DNA from: an uncultured Pirellulaceae bacterium
GTDB lineage: Bacteria > Planctomycetota > Planctomycetia > Pirellulales > Pirellulaceae
Reading direction: 5' to 3'
Length of the DNA stretch: 64,000 nt
Assembly (NCBI GenBank): GCA_905480235.1
Contig: CAJQPP010000031.1
Coordinates: 62,001-126,000, forward strand
Translations under genes and position numbers: made by a program
Notes under the pieces: generated by a model
What the model was told of the DNA's origin: nothing
Seen by the model: the letters and a program-made list of their open reading frames with translations, nothing else
Databases searched by the model: none
Shown: positions 27,898-36,528 of the stretch, in pieces
Layout: every line of letters starts with the position of its first letter
Numbering within the stretch: the first letter of the stretch is position 1

Positions 27898-28794
27898 TTA
27901 GTCTATCGAGAAATAATCTGACGATTGATAAATCCCGGTTTCCTGTTTAACTATTTGCATCAAGACATCGTTTGCCAAGCTACTGGCTCCAAATCGAAAC
28001 CAATGGTTGCTCAACCATGCTACACCCAGTGTTTCCTTGACCATGACCAGATAATGCAAAGCCAGTTTGGCACTGGAAATGCCACCCGCTGGTTTCATGC
28101 CCACCATTTGACCGGTTTTCACGTAGTGATCGCGAATTGCTTCCAACATTACGAGGGTTACCGGCATGGTGGCGGCCGGTTTAATTTTCCCGGTGGACGT
28201 TTTAATAAAATCCGCCCCTGCCGCGATCGCGATGTCGCTGGCTTTCCTGACTTTATCGAAGGTGCCTAATTCCCCTGTCTCTAAAATGACTTTTAATCGG
28301 GCATGGCGACAGGCTTCTTTGACAGCACTTATCTCGTCAAAAACATATTGCAAATCTCCGCGATGGAAACGTCCTCGCGAGATCACCATATCGATCTCGT
28401 CTGCACCGTCATCCACTGCCATTCGCACGTCTTCCAACTTGATCGGCAAGGAGGAGTTACCGCTGGGAAAGGCCGTCGCTACGGAGGCGACTTTGATGCC
28501 GGTATCCTTTACCTCTGACTTGGCCAACTCGACAAAGTTAGGATAGACACAAACTGCCGCAACGGTGGGCAAACCGGGGACCGCATCGTGCAAGTGCCGG
28601 GCTTTATAGCAAAGCTGGCGGACCTTGCCGGCCGTATCCATGCCTTCCAAAGTGGTCAGATCGATCATGCTCAGGACCATCTTCAAGCCCTGCATCTTTG
28701 CCGTCTTTTTGATACTTCGCGTCGTAAATCTTGCGGCGCGTTCGACCACGCCAACTTGATCTACGGTCGGTGATACGATGGAAAACGCGTTCAA
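27898..28794 (-). CDS. deoC: deoxyribose-phosphate aldolase, eukaryote-like subfamily
   Basis: Cleaves 2-deoxyribose 5-phosphate into glyceraldehyde 3-phosphate and acetaldehyde during deoxynucleoside breakdown. Active-site residues are in place: Asp135 in ADEIDMVI, the Schiff-base Lys198 in IKTSTGK and Lys234 in GMKPAGG. At 298 residues it is longer than E. coli DeoC (259). It resembles animal DERA in blocks such as MIDLTTLEG, AAVCVYPNF, LETGELGTFDKV and the C-terminal FRFGASSLANDV. The N-terminal extension of about 40 residues is also DERA-like. It precedes the aldehyde dehydrogenase gene by 48 nt, which suggests joint deoxyribose or aldehyde catabolism. Confidence 0.93.
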   Translation of the reverse strand: MNAFSIVSPTVDQVGVVERAARFTTRSIKKTAKMQGLKMVLSMIDLTTLEGMDTAGKVRQLCYKARHLHDAVPGLPTVAAVCVYPNFVELAKSEVKDTGIKVASVATAFPSGNSSLPIKLEDVRMAVDDGADEIDMVISRGRFHRGDLQYVFDEISAVKEACRHARLKVILETGELGTFDKVRKASDIAIAAGADFIKTSTGKIKPAATMPVTLVMLEAIRDHYVKTGQMVGMKPAGGISSAKLALHYLVMVKETLGVAWLSNHWFRFGASSLANDVLMQIVKQETGIYQSSDYFSID

Positions 28795-28959
28795 AACAAA
28801 AAACCAGGGTCAGACATGGGGTCCTTCTATCTTAGCTAATCCAACGGCACGCCGTGAGTGGGAACCTGTAATCGGTCAGGTTAATTCCCACCCTTGGGCC
28901 GACCAATGCCTGATGAACGTCACGTGTTTTCCGACCGTTGAATTCGCAAGCAAGGCCCC

Positions 28960-30387
28960 TTAGGCGATGAGCGTATCGATATCAGCGTTTTGTTTGACCA
29001 TCGAGCCCATAAAATCTTCCGCCGACATGGCATCAAACTCAGCCACATCCGCGTACGCCCCGACAATCGAGTCGCAAGTCGAAGCAGTAAATTGCGTCGC
29101 CAAGTTGCGAGCAAACTTGGCCTGCAATACCGGAATCCCTTCCTCGCGACGGCGGCGATGTCCGATCGGGTAGTGCACCTCAATTTTGGGAGTACTGGTA
29201 CCGTCTTGGAAAAACACCTGAATACTGTTTGGAATGGCGCGTTTCTCTTCGTCGTAATAGTCCACCGTGTACGACTCATTTTCGCTCACCACCATTCGTT
29301 CACGCAGGGCGTCGATGCGTGGATCACTGGCCACCGAGTCTTCATAGTGATCGGCCGTCAACTCACCAAAAATCAAGCCTACCGCCGCCATATACTGGAG
29401 GCAGTGATCTCGATCCGCGTAATTATTCAATGGCCCTTTCTTATCAATGATACGAACACCCGGTTCTTGCGTTTGCATTTCCACGCGTTCCACCTCGTGC
29501 AACCGATCCTTAACGGCATCGTGCAATTGCAACGCACACTCGACCGCGGTTTGCGCGTGAAACTCAGCCGGAAACGAAATCTTGAACAGCACGTTCTCCA
29601 TTACGTAGGCATCGAGTTTACGGGAGAGGACGACTTCCTGTCCTTTGAATAGAACATCCTGAAATCCCCATTGGGGAGCCGTCATAGCCGTGGCATAACC
29701 CATTTCTCCCGATTTGGCGATCAAGGCTAAACGCACCGCTCGACTGGTGGCATCGCCTGCCGCCCAGCTTTTCCGTGATCCCGTGTTTGGTGAGTGGCGG
29801 TAAGTCCTCAGCGCTCCTCCATCAATCCACGCGTTGGAAACAGCGTTCATGGTTTGTGCTTTATCACAACCCAGCATTTTCGCTGCTACCGCCGTGCTGG
29901 CTATTCTTACCAATAAGACATGGTCCAAGCCGACCCGGTTGAATGAATTCTTCAACGCCAAAACGCCTTGGATCTCATGGGCCTTGATCATGGCGGTCAG
30001 AATATCGCGAACCGTAAAAGGCTGCCCACCAATCCGCGTTTGATAGTCTGCGACGGCTAAAATGGCACCCAAGTTATCGGAGGGATGCCCCCACTCAGCG
30101 GCTAACCATGTGTCATTAAAATCCAACCAGCGCACCTGGGTGCCGATATCGAAAGCGGCTTTGACCGGATCCAGCTCCAGGGGTGTGCCGGGGACTCGGC
30201 ACCCGCCATCCAACTGGGCCCCCGGAACAACAGGGCCCAACATGTTGCGGCATTGGGGATAATTCAGAGCCAGGATCCCGCAACCAAGACTATCCATCAA
30301 ACACCACCGGGCGGTTTCGTAGGCCAGCTCGCTGGTGATGTCATGATCGTGAACATAATCGGCAATGTCGACAAATAATTGGTCCAT
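28960..30387 (-). CDS. prpD: MmgE/PrpD-family 2-methylcitrate dehydratase
   Basis: 475 residues over the full length of the MmgE/PrpD family, which dehydrates 2-methylcitrate to methylaconitate in propionate degradation. Visible family blocks include [14 protein letters not shown] near residue 30, [19 protein letters not shown] near 90-110, [14 protein letters not shown] near 205, and [13 protein letters not shown] near 275. It starts 111 nt after the thiolase gene on the same strand. No 2-methylcitrate synthase (prpC) or isocitrate lyase-like prpB is in the window, so the substrate could differ (the family includes cis-aconitate decarboxylase). The symbol is given for family resemblance to bacterial PrpD in length and motifs. 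Confidence 0.87.
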   Translation of the reverse strand: MDQLFVDIADYVHDHDITSELAYETARWCLMDSLGCGILALNYPQCRNMLGPVVPGAQLDGGCRVPGTPLELDPVKAAFDIGTQVRWLDFNDTWLAAEWGHPSDNLGAILAVADYQTRIGGQPFTVRDILTAMIKAHEIQGVLALKNSFNRVGLDHVLLVRIASTAVAAKMLGCDKAQTMNAVSNAWIDGGALRTYRHSPNTGSRKSWAAGDATSRAVRLALIAKSGEMGYATAMTAPQWGFQDVLFKGQEVVLSRKLDAYVMENVLFKISFPAEFHAQTAVECALQLHDAVKDRLHEVERVEMQTQEPGVRIIDKKGPLNNYADRDHCLQYMAAVGLIFGELTADHYEDSVASDPRIDALRERMVVSENESYTVDYYDEEKRAIPNSIQVFFQDGTSTPKIEVHYPIGHRRRREEGIPVLQAKFARNLATQFTASTCDSIVGAYADVAEFDAMSAEDFMGSMVKQNADIDTLIA

Positions 30388-30498
30388 GGGGATTCCGCCT
30401 GGGTTGCGTAATAGATCTGTAGGAATGGAGGTTGCTGTGTTTAGCGACCGCGTGTCGCCAAAAAATTAATGTTGCAGGAATTTGGAGACTGGCAGCGC

Positions 30499-31668
30499 TC
30501 AGACGGCTTCGATGATCATGGCAACGGCATTTCCGCCGCCGAGGCACAACGCAGTGCAACCAAGTTTTTTGTTCTCGGCTTTCATCGCGTACATCAGACT
30601 GACTAACACCCGAGTGCCACTGGCACCAATGGGATGGCCGAGAGCGATCCCACCTCCGTTGATATTGACTTTGGACATATCCAAACCCAATTCGTTGACG
30701 CAAGCCACCATTTGCGAGGCAAAAGCCTCATTGATTTCGAATAGGTCGATATCTTCTACATTCACTCCACCGCGTTTAGCGGCTCCCAGCACGGCTTCGA
30801 CCGGGGCAATAAAAAGATCTTTGGGCTCGGTGCCAGAGGTGTGACTCGCCACAATGCGGAACTTGAATGCATGCCCTTCTGCTGTCGCCTCGTCACAGAC
30901 GACCACGGCCGCCGCACCGTCGTTGATAGTCGATGCATTCCCTGCTGTAACAGTGCCTTGCTTATCGAAGACCGTTCGCAACCCCGCTAAGCCTTCGATA
31001 GTCGATTCAGCACGCGGTCCTTCATCGGTGTCGACCACGGTCTCACCTTTACGACTCTTCACGGTGACGGGCACGATTTCATCTTTGAATGTGCCATCCG
31101 CCACGGCCTTCGAGGCCCTTAACTGACTCGTCAATGCGAATTCATCCTGCATTTCCCGAGTGACGTTAAATTTCTCAGCAATGTGCTCGGCATGCATGCC
31201 CATGTGGCAGCCTTCGAAGGAACAGGTCAATCCATCGGAGACCATGGCATCCACCATTTTATTATCGCCTAACTTAACCCCGCCTCGCATGCCGCGAACC
31301 AAGTGGGGTGCAGAGGTCATCGCCTCCATACCGCCTGCCACAATTGCTTTTGCGTCGCCGCACCGGATGGCTTGCCCGGCCATCATCACAGCCTTCAAAC
31401 CAGAACCGCATACTTTATTAACAGTGACAGCGGCGATCGATGAAGGCATGCCAGCTTTCAAAGCTGCTTGCCGAGCTGGTGCCTGGCCCACGCCGGCCTG
31501 CAGAACGTTCCCCATAATCACTTCATCAAACAGATCCACAGCCAAACCCGACCGCTCGATTGCCCCTTGCACGGCAACACCGCCTAAATCGGTGGCTGTC
31601 AGTGTCTTAAAGGCTCCCAAAAAGGACCCGATCGGCGTCCGGGCGCCGGAGATAATGTATGCGTTCAT
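30499..31668 (-). CDS. acetyl-CoA C-acetyltransferase (thiolase)
   Basis: Condenses or cleaves acetoacetyl-CoA and related beta-ketoacyl-CoA. I use the ATG at 31668, which starts with the family N-terminus MNAYIISGARTPIG; an upstream TTG adds five residues. The 389 residues hold the acyl-accepting Cys87 (VNKVCGSGLKAV), the NEAFA block, the GGGIALGHPIGASG histidine block and the second active-site Cys in CLGGGNAVA. It lies upstream of prpD in the same direction and faces the acyl-CoA dehydrogenase gene across a 381-nt region, which fits joint control of fatty or branched-chain acid breakdown. Whether it acts mainly in degradation or in acetoacetyl-CoA synthesis cannot be told. Confidence 0.95.
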   Translation of the reverse strand: MNAYIISGARTPIGSFLGAFKTLTATDLGGVAVQGAIERSGLAVDLFDEVIMGNVLQAGVGQAPARQAALKAGMPSSIAAVTVNKVCGSGLKAVMMAGQAIRCGDAKAIVAGGMEAMTSAPHLVRGMRGGVKLGDNKMVDAMVSDGLTCSFEGCHMGMHAEHIAEKFNVTREMQDEFALTSQLRASKAVADGTFKDEIVPVTVKSRKGETVVDTDEGPRAESTIEGLAGLRTVFDKQGTVTAGNASTINDGAAAVVVCDEATAEGHAFKFRIVASHTSGTEPKDLFIAPVEAVLGAAKRGGVNVEDIDLFEINEAFASQMVACVNELGLDMSKVNINGGGIALGHPIGASGTRVLVSLMYAMKAENKKLGCTALCLGGGNAVAMIIEAV

Positions 31669-32049
31669 ATCAGTTACTGCCAAAGTCTCGAAATTAACGG
31701 TTCTTGGATGAGGATTGAGATGCCAAATATAGCAGGAACCCGCCGAGGTTGTAGAAGTGTTAGAGGGAAGCCGGAGTGGCAGGGTGAAGAGGCCGTTTTC
31801 GTCAACTTTTTGACCCCTTCTGGGGATGCTGCCATCTAGGAATCGCAGCCCTCAGCCTGCTATAATCTCGGCCTTATGGCTCTTCGCACCCAGGACTTTT
31901 TCTGTCGCCTTCAAGGCTGGCCCTTCTGCCAGTCCGTCACTGAAATACCTGAAGACGGATCAAACCCTTGATTAGCCGCTTGTCCGCAAGTTGAAATATC
32001 TGACAAGACCCACATAGCACCCACTCATCAAAACCAAGGAATCCGAAGC
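31669..32049. other. divergent intergenic region between thiolase and acyl-CoA dehydrogenase
   Basis: A 381-nt control region between two divergent acyl-CoA genes. It contains the inverted repeat GTCAA-CTTT-TTGAC at 31801-31814 and the extended -10 element at 31858-31866. No gene is supported inside it. Confidence 0.5.
31858..31866 (+). promoter_or_regulatory. extended -10 promoter upstream of acyl-CoA dehydrogenase
   Basis: TGCTATAAT matches the extended -10 pattern TGnTATAAT exactly. No good -35 box lies 16-18 nt upstream, which extended -10 promoters tolerate. Transcription would start near 31873, giving an untranslated leader of about 175 nt before the acyl-CoA dehydrogenase ATG. Confidence 0.4.
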
Positions 32050-33798
32050 ATGTCAGCGACGCTAACTGATCTGGAAAAAAAGCAAATAGCGCAAGCCGAG
32101 GAACTACTCTTCTCGGGCGAAGAAAAAGAGGGCTTTTGTAAGGCCTTGTTTTTCGGACGTTTCCGAGCCCAGTCCATTCTCCCATTCCCCGAACTTTCAG
32201 AAGCCGAAAAAGTCATCGGAGACGAAGCCATATCCGCCGTCAGAGAATTCTGCGAGAGCCACATCGACGCAGCAAAGATCGACCGCGACGCCCTGATTCC
32301 AGATTCCGTAGTCCATGGCCTCGGCGACATGGGCGTGTTGGGGATGACGATCTCCGAGCAATACGGCGGCGCGGGAATGTCCCAGCAAAATTACTCCCGA
32401 GTCATGGAGGTCATTGGGGGCCATTGCGGTTCCACAAGCGTCTTTGTGAATGCTCATCACTCCATCGGAATTCGCGCTCTGGAGCTTTTCGGCACCGACG
32501 AGCAAAAAGCAAATTGGATGGCGCCTTTGATGACGGGTCGCAAACTGGCGGCATTTGCCCTTACCGAACCCATGGCCGGGTCCGATGCCGGTAATGTGCG
32601 AACGCGAGCGGAACCGACCGAAGATGGAACAGCTTATATCCTTAATGGTGAGAAACGCTGGATTACGAATGGCGGAATCGCAGATTGCCTGACCGTCATG
32701 GCACGCACTCCCGATCCCGCCGAACCCGACGGAAAAATCACGGCCTTTTTGGTGACACCCGATATGGCAGGATTCGAGGTTCTGGAAGAACGGATGGAAA
32801 AGGTCGGCATCCGAGGAACCGCAACCGGTCGTTTGAAATTCACCAATATGCGTGTCCCCGCTGCGAATGTACTGGGACCGGTTGGCAAGGGATTACGAGT
32901 CGCCCTAACCGTGCTCGATTTCGGCCGCACGACCTTCGGCGCCGGTTGCACTGGAGCCGCAAAATTCTGCGTGCAAAAAATGGTCGAGCGGGCCAACGAG
33001 CGAATCCAGTTCGGCAAAACACTGGGGGAATTTGAACTGGTCCAACAAAAGATCGCGGAGGCTGCTGCGGATACCTACGCCATGGAATCGGCGACTTGCC
33101 ATACCGCGGCATTGATCGACAGTGGAGCCGAAGACTACATGATGGAAACGGCCATGTTGAAGGTATTTTCCAGTGACCAGCTTTGGCGAATTGTCAACGA
33201 TTGCTTGCAAATCTGGGGCGGAAAGGGCTTCTTCACCGACGAACCATTCGAAAGAATGATGCGAGACGCACGGCTGAACCAAATTGGAGAAGGGGCCAAC
33301 GATGTCTTGCGTTGCTTTGTGGCCGCCGTCGGTTTGAGACATCTCGGCAAGGAAATGGAAACGCTGTTGAAGAAACCATGGGAGGCCATTAAATTTGCGC
33401 CGACAAAACCCAAATTACCCGTCAAGCACGATCATATGACCTATTTCGCGCGTCAGATCGCCAAACAAATCGGCGCCTTTTCATGGGCCTGCAAAACCGT
33501 TTTGGTGAAACACCGCGAAGGCATCATCAACCAACAATTGGTTCAAGCCCGCTTGGGAGATATCGCCACTGAGTTATTTATGGCCAGTTGCGTCTTCTCG
33601 AGGATGACCAATTTAATGCTGAATGGGACGATCGAAGAACCGGTCAAGATGCGGGAATTCCGCACCGGAGCGCTCTACCTGCGAATGGCCCGACGTCGCA
33701 ACCGCCAAAGGTTCGATGACTTAAAAGGTAACTACGATGTAGAAACCGTGGCTGTTGCAAAAGACTGGTTGAATCATACTTTTGATACTTCCAGTTAA
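32050..33798 (+). CDS. acyl-CoA dehydrogenase, VLCAD/ACAD9-like with C-terminal extension
   Basis: FAD enzyme that makes the first double bond in acyl-CoA beta-oxidation. The 582 residues exceed the classical 380; the extra 170 or so at the C-terminus resemble the membrane-associating helical extension of VLCAD and ACAD9. Visible blocks: FALTEPMAGSDAGNVRTRA (FAD and substrate loop), EKRWITNGG, and DFGRTTFGAGCTGAA. GEGANDVLRCFVA holds the likely catalytic Glu near residue 420 in the VLCAD position. It is followed by the carboxyltransferase gene after 76 nt and preceded by a thiolase gene facing away. A role in long-chain or branched acyl-CoA oxidation is likely; chain length is not determinable. 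Confidence 0.93.
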   Translation: MSATLTDLEKKQIAQAEELLFSGEEKEGFCKALFFGRFRAQSILPFPELSEAEKVIGDEAISAVREFCESHIDAAKIDRDALIPDSVVHGLGDMGVLGMTISEQYGGAGMSQQNYSRVMEVIGGHCGSTSVFVNAHHSIGIRALELFGTDEQKANWMAPLMTGRKLAAFALTEPMAGSDAGNVRTRAEPTEDGTAYILNGEKRWITNGGIADCLTVMARTPDPAEPDGKITAFLVTPDMAGFEVLEERMEKVGIRGTATGRLKFTNMRVPAANVLGPVGKGLRVALTVLDFGRTTFGAGCTGAAKFCVQKMVERANERIQFGKTLGEFELVQQKIAEAAADTYAMESATCHTAALIDSGAEDYMMETAMLKVFSSDQLWRIVNDCLQIWGGKGFFTDEPFERMMRDARLNQIGEGANDVLRCFVAAVGLRHLGKEMETLLKKPWEAIKFAPTKPKLPVKHDHMTYFARQIAKQIGAFSWACKTVLVKHREGIINQQLVQARLGDIATELFMASCVFSRMTNLMLNGTIEEPVKMREFRTGALYLRMARRRNRQRFDDLKGNYDVETVAVAKDWLNHTFDTSS

Positions 33799-33874
33799 TC
33801 ATTTTATAAATCCATCTCTACGGGGGCCGGTACAAGAATCGTCCCCCTGCTTCCTTTGAATCAGGGACCACTTC

Positions 33875-35473
33875 ATGTCTTGGCAATCGCTGATTGATGA
33901 GTTTCGAGAACAATCCACTGTGATCGCGCAAGGCGGAGGCCAGCGATCGATCGACCGGCAACACAAAAAAGGCCGCATGACGGCTAGGGAACGCATCTCC
34001 CAAGTCATCGACGATGACTATTGGCTGGAAGTTGGCAAATGGGCCGGTTTCGGCATGTATGAGGAATGGGGTGGTTCCCCCTCGGGCTCCGTTATTTGCG
34101 GCGTAGGGAAAATCCAAGATCGGTTGGTGATGATTATCGCCAATGACGCCACCGTCAAAGCGGGTGCTTTTTTTCCGATCACCGCCAAAAAAGTCCTGCG
34201 GGCCCAGCGGATTGCCATGCACTGCCGCTTGCCGTTGCTCTATTTGGTTGACTCAGCCGGGGTTTTCCTGCCCTTACAAGACGAAATATTTCCTGACGAG
34301 GATGACTTCGGACGCATCTTCCGCAACAACTCTGTGATCTCCGCGATGGGGATTCCCCAACTGGCCGCCATCATGGGTAACTGCGTCGCCGGTGGTGGTT
34401 ACCTACCCGTGCTTTGTGACAAATTGATCATGACCGAGGGATCCGGTCTTTATCTGGCCGGACCGGCGCTGGTAAAAAGCGCCATCGGTCAGGAGTACAC
34501 TTCGGAAGAATTGGGCGGCGCGGAAATGCACGCTCAAATCAGTGGCACGATCGACTACCGAGAGCCCGACGACGAAGCAGCCCTCAAACGCGTCCGGGAA
34601 CTCGTCCGCATGTTCCCGGAAACCCAGCGAGATTTGAAGTTCCGTCGTGAAACTTGGGCCGAGCCCTCCGAGCCCCAAGAAAAAGTCTACGAGGTCGTGC
34701 CCACCGACCCCCAAACTCGATACGACGTTCGCGATTTACTCAACGTTGTGGTCGATCCCGACTCCTTTAGCGAATACAAATCAGAATACGGCAAGACGAT
34801 TGTTTGTGGCTACGCCCGCATTGGAGGATTCAGTGTGGGTATCGTTGCCAATCAACGTACCGCCGTGATGACAAAAAAAGAAGGCATGCAATTTGGCGGG
34901 GTTATCTATCATGACAGCGCCGAAAAAGAAGCACGCTTTATCATGGACTGCAACCAGTCCTGGACACCCATCATCTTTTTACAAGACGTGATGGGCTTCA
35001 TGGTGGGTAAAGACAGCGAGGAGGCCGGCATTATTCGGGCGGGCGCAAAAGTGGTTAACGCCATATCCAATAGCGTCGTTCCGAAAATCACCATTATTAC
35101 CGGCGGCAGTTATGGAGCCGGAAATTACGCCATGTGTGGTAAAGCTTTCGATCCGAGGTTTATCTTTGCCTGGCCGAACGCCCGCTATGCTGTGATGGGA
35201 GGCAAGCAAGCTGCTCAGACCATCCTCGATATCAATATTGCAGCCATGAAACGGGCGGGACAGGAACCTGACGCCGAAGAACTCGAAGCGTTACGGCAAA
35301 AGGTTACAGAGGCCTACGACACCTCCACCGATATTCGCTACGCTGGCGGCCGATTATGGGTCGATGGAATTATTGACCCCAGTGACACCCGCAAAGTACT
35401 TATCCAATCGCTGGAATCTGTGACTTTGTACGCGGAACCCGAACCCTTTCGTACTGGTGTTTACCAGGTTTGA
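33875..35473 (+). CDS. acyl-CoA carboxylase carboxyltransferase (beta) subunit
   Basis: Carboxyltransferase of the methylcrotonyl-/propionyl-CoA carboxylase type: it moves CO2 from biotin to the acyl-CoA. 532 residues with two crotonase-fold halves. The first has LVDSAGVFLPLQDEIFP, FGRIFRNNSVISAMGIPQ and GNCVAGGGYLPV. The second has FLQDVMGFMVGKDSEEAG and ITGGSYGAGNYAMCG, ending in WPNARYAVMGGKQAA. The DEIFPDEDDFGRIF stretch resembles methylcrotonyl-CoA carboxylase beta more than propionyl-CoA carboxylase. No biotin carboxylase/biotin carrier alpha subunit is in the window, which is unusual because the pair is normally adjacent. It fits leucine or isoprenoid degradation with the neighbouring dehydrogenase and thiolase (inference). 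Confidence 0.94.
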   Translation: MSWQSLIDEFREQSTVIAQGGGQRSIDRQHKKGRMTARERISQVIDDDYWLEVGKWAGFGMYEEWGGSPSGSVICGVGKIQDRLVMIIANDATVKAGAFFPITAKKVLRAQRIAMHCRLPLLYLVDSAGVFLPLQDEIFPDEDDFGRIFRNNSVISAMGIPQLAAIMGNCVAGGGYLPVLCDKLIMTEGSGLYLAGPALVKSAIGQEYTSEELGGAEMHAQISGTIDYREPDDEAALKRVRELVRMFPETQRDLKFRRETWAEPSEPQEKVYEVVPTDPQTRYDVRDLLNVVVDPDSFSEYKSEYGKTIVCGYARIGGFSVGIVANQRTAVMTKKEGMQFGGVIYHDSAEKEARFIMDCNQSWTPIIFLQDVMGFMVGKDSEEAGIIRAGAKVVNAISNSVVPKITIITGGSYGAGNYAMCGKAFDPRFIFAWPNARYAVMGGKQAAQTILDINIAAMKRAGQEPDAEELEALRQKVTEAYDTSTDIRYAGGRLWVDGIIDPSDTRKVLIQSLESVTLYAEPEPFRTGVYQV

Positions 35474-35534
35474 TCGAGAGCCGAATCACAATCTCTTTCC
35501 AGTTTGCTGTTCAGCTTTTTCAGGCGGTTAACTA

Positions 35535-36038
35535 ATGACATCGCGGGTGCGAGAAATTCAGATCCAATTTCCTCGACAAGGTCGCCTTGAGTGGATCGGA
35601 TTACGACCTGCCAGGGGACAAGATGTACGTTCCACCGAAGCCGTTATGCTGACCCCGGAGGACGGTCTAATCGGAGATAGATTCGACGGACCACCCGGAG
35701 CTGATCGACAGGTGACCCTGATCCAAAAAGAACACTTGACGGTGATCGCTCAACTGCTGGGACAACTCTCCATCAACCCTGCATTAACGCGGCGTAACCT
35801 TGTGGTCAGTGGCGTCAACTTGACGGCCTTGAAGGGAAAGCGATTCCAAATTGGCGACGTGGTTCTGGAAGGAACTGGGGCATGTGCCCCGTGCTCAAAA
35901 ATGGAGGCTGCGCTTGGACCTGGTGGTTTTAATGCCATGCGTGGGCATGGGGGTATTACCGCCCGTGTCGTCCACGGAGGACAAATCCATACTGGCGATC
36001 CACTAGCTTTCGTGGCGGAGGTTCGGCAGGACAAGTGA
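35535..36038 (+). CDS. MOSC-domain protein
   Basis: A stand-alone MOSC domain of 167 residues. MOSC domains (named from molybdenum cofactor sulfurase C-terminal) bind molybdopterin or transfer sulfur. The conserved pattern is present: a DGLIGDRF-like loop near residue 45, RQVTLIQKEHL, TRRNLVVSGVNL near 95, and the conserved Cys region GACAPCSKME near 118. GHGGITARVVHGG closes the domain. It follows the carboxyltransferase gene by 61 nt and may be in its transcript. It ends tail-to-tail with the cupin gene (5-nt gap). YiiM-type MOSC enzymes reduce N-hydroxylated compounds with a molybdenum cofactor; the specific reaction here is unknown. Confidence 0.9.
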   Translation: MTSRVREIQIQFPRQGRLEWIGLRPARGQDVRSTEAVMLTPEDGLIGDRFDGPPGADRQVTLIQKEHLTVIAQLLGQLSINPALTRRNLVVSGVNLTALKGKRFQIGDVVLEGTGACAPCSKMEAALGPGGFNAMRGHGGITARVVHGGQIHTGDPLAFVAEVRQDK

Positions 36039-36043
36039 TTGCT

Positions 36044-36430
36044 TTAATCGTCGCATAACACCGTCTTCCCACCCTCCTTGCTGGAAATCCCAAACACCAC
36101 ATAAAAGACGTCTTGCGTTCCAGCATTCGTCATCTGATGCACCTCCTGCGGATCGATAAGAATGGCATCCCCTCTTTGCAAGTGACTGGTTTGTCCATCC
36201 ACCCAACACTCGACATCGCCGTCCACGATAATAAAGACTTCCTGCATATCGCCATGGAAATGCTTACGGAAAGACTTGCCGGCAGGTAGCCGCGCCCAAT
36301 TGACCATCTGCACGCGCCCGACAATCAAATCAAATTTCGTGGCCAAGACGCGTTTGAACACGCCGGGATCGGCAGGATCCTCGTGCGAGGCAGGTGTATA
36401 TTCAATCTCATCACCACGAACTATCTGCAT
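36044..36430 (-). CDS. small cupin-domain protein
   Basis: 128-residue single cupin barrel. The ATG at 36430 is chosen because AAGGAG lies 9 nt upstream; another ATG two codons earlier is too close to that site and a longer start at 36472 has no signal. The first cupin motif reads GKSFRKHFHGDMQEVFIIVDG, with the metal-ligand His pair (HFH) and Glu. The second motif reads DPQEVHQM with a His. Such mononuclear cupins bind a metal and act as epimerases, dioxygenases or small-ligand binding proteins. No catalytic class can be assigned. It is convergent with the MOSC gene and 98 nt downstream of the M1 peptidase gene in its own direction. Confidence 0.85.
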   Translation of the reverse strand: MQIVRGDEIEYTPASHEDPADPGVFKRVLATKFDLIVGRVQMVNWARLPAGKSFRKHFHGDMQEVFIIVDGDVECWVDGQTSHLQRGDAILIDPQEVHQMTNAGTQDVFYVVFGISSKEGGKTVLCDD

Positions 36431-36528
36431 TGCCATCCACTCCTTTTTCGACTGCAAACGGGCCTCGCTCACACCACCAAGCCGACAGCATTTTCGCGTG
36501 CTGCTGCGACCAAATCCACTCCGTGTTT

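Noticed and set aside
28990-29652. A 220-codon plus-strand frame inside prpD
   Set aside because: The opposite strand encodes an intact PrpD-family protein; this is a shadow.
31160-31711. A 183-codon plus-strand frame across the thiolase gene
   Set aside because: Antisense shadow of a complete thiolase with all catalytic blocks.
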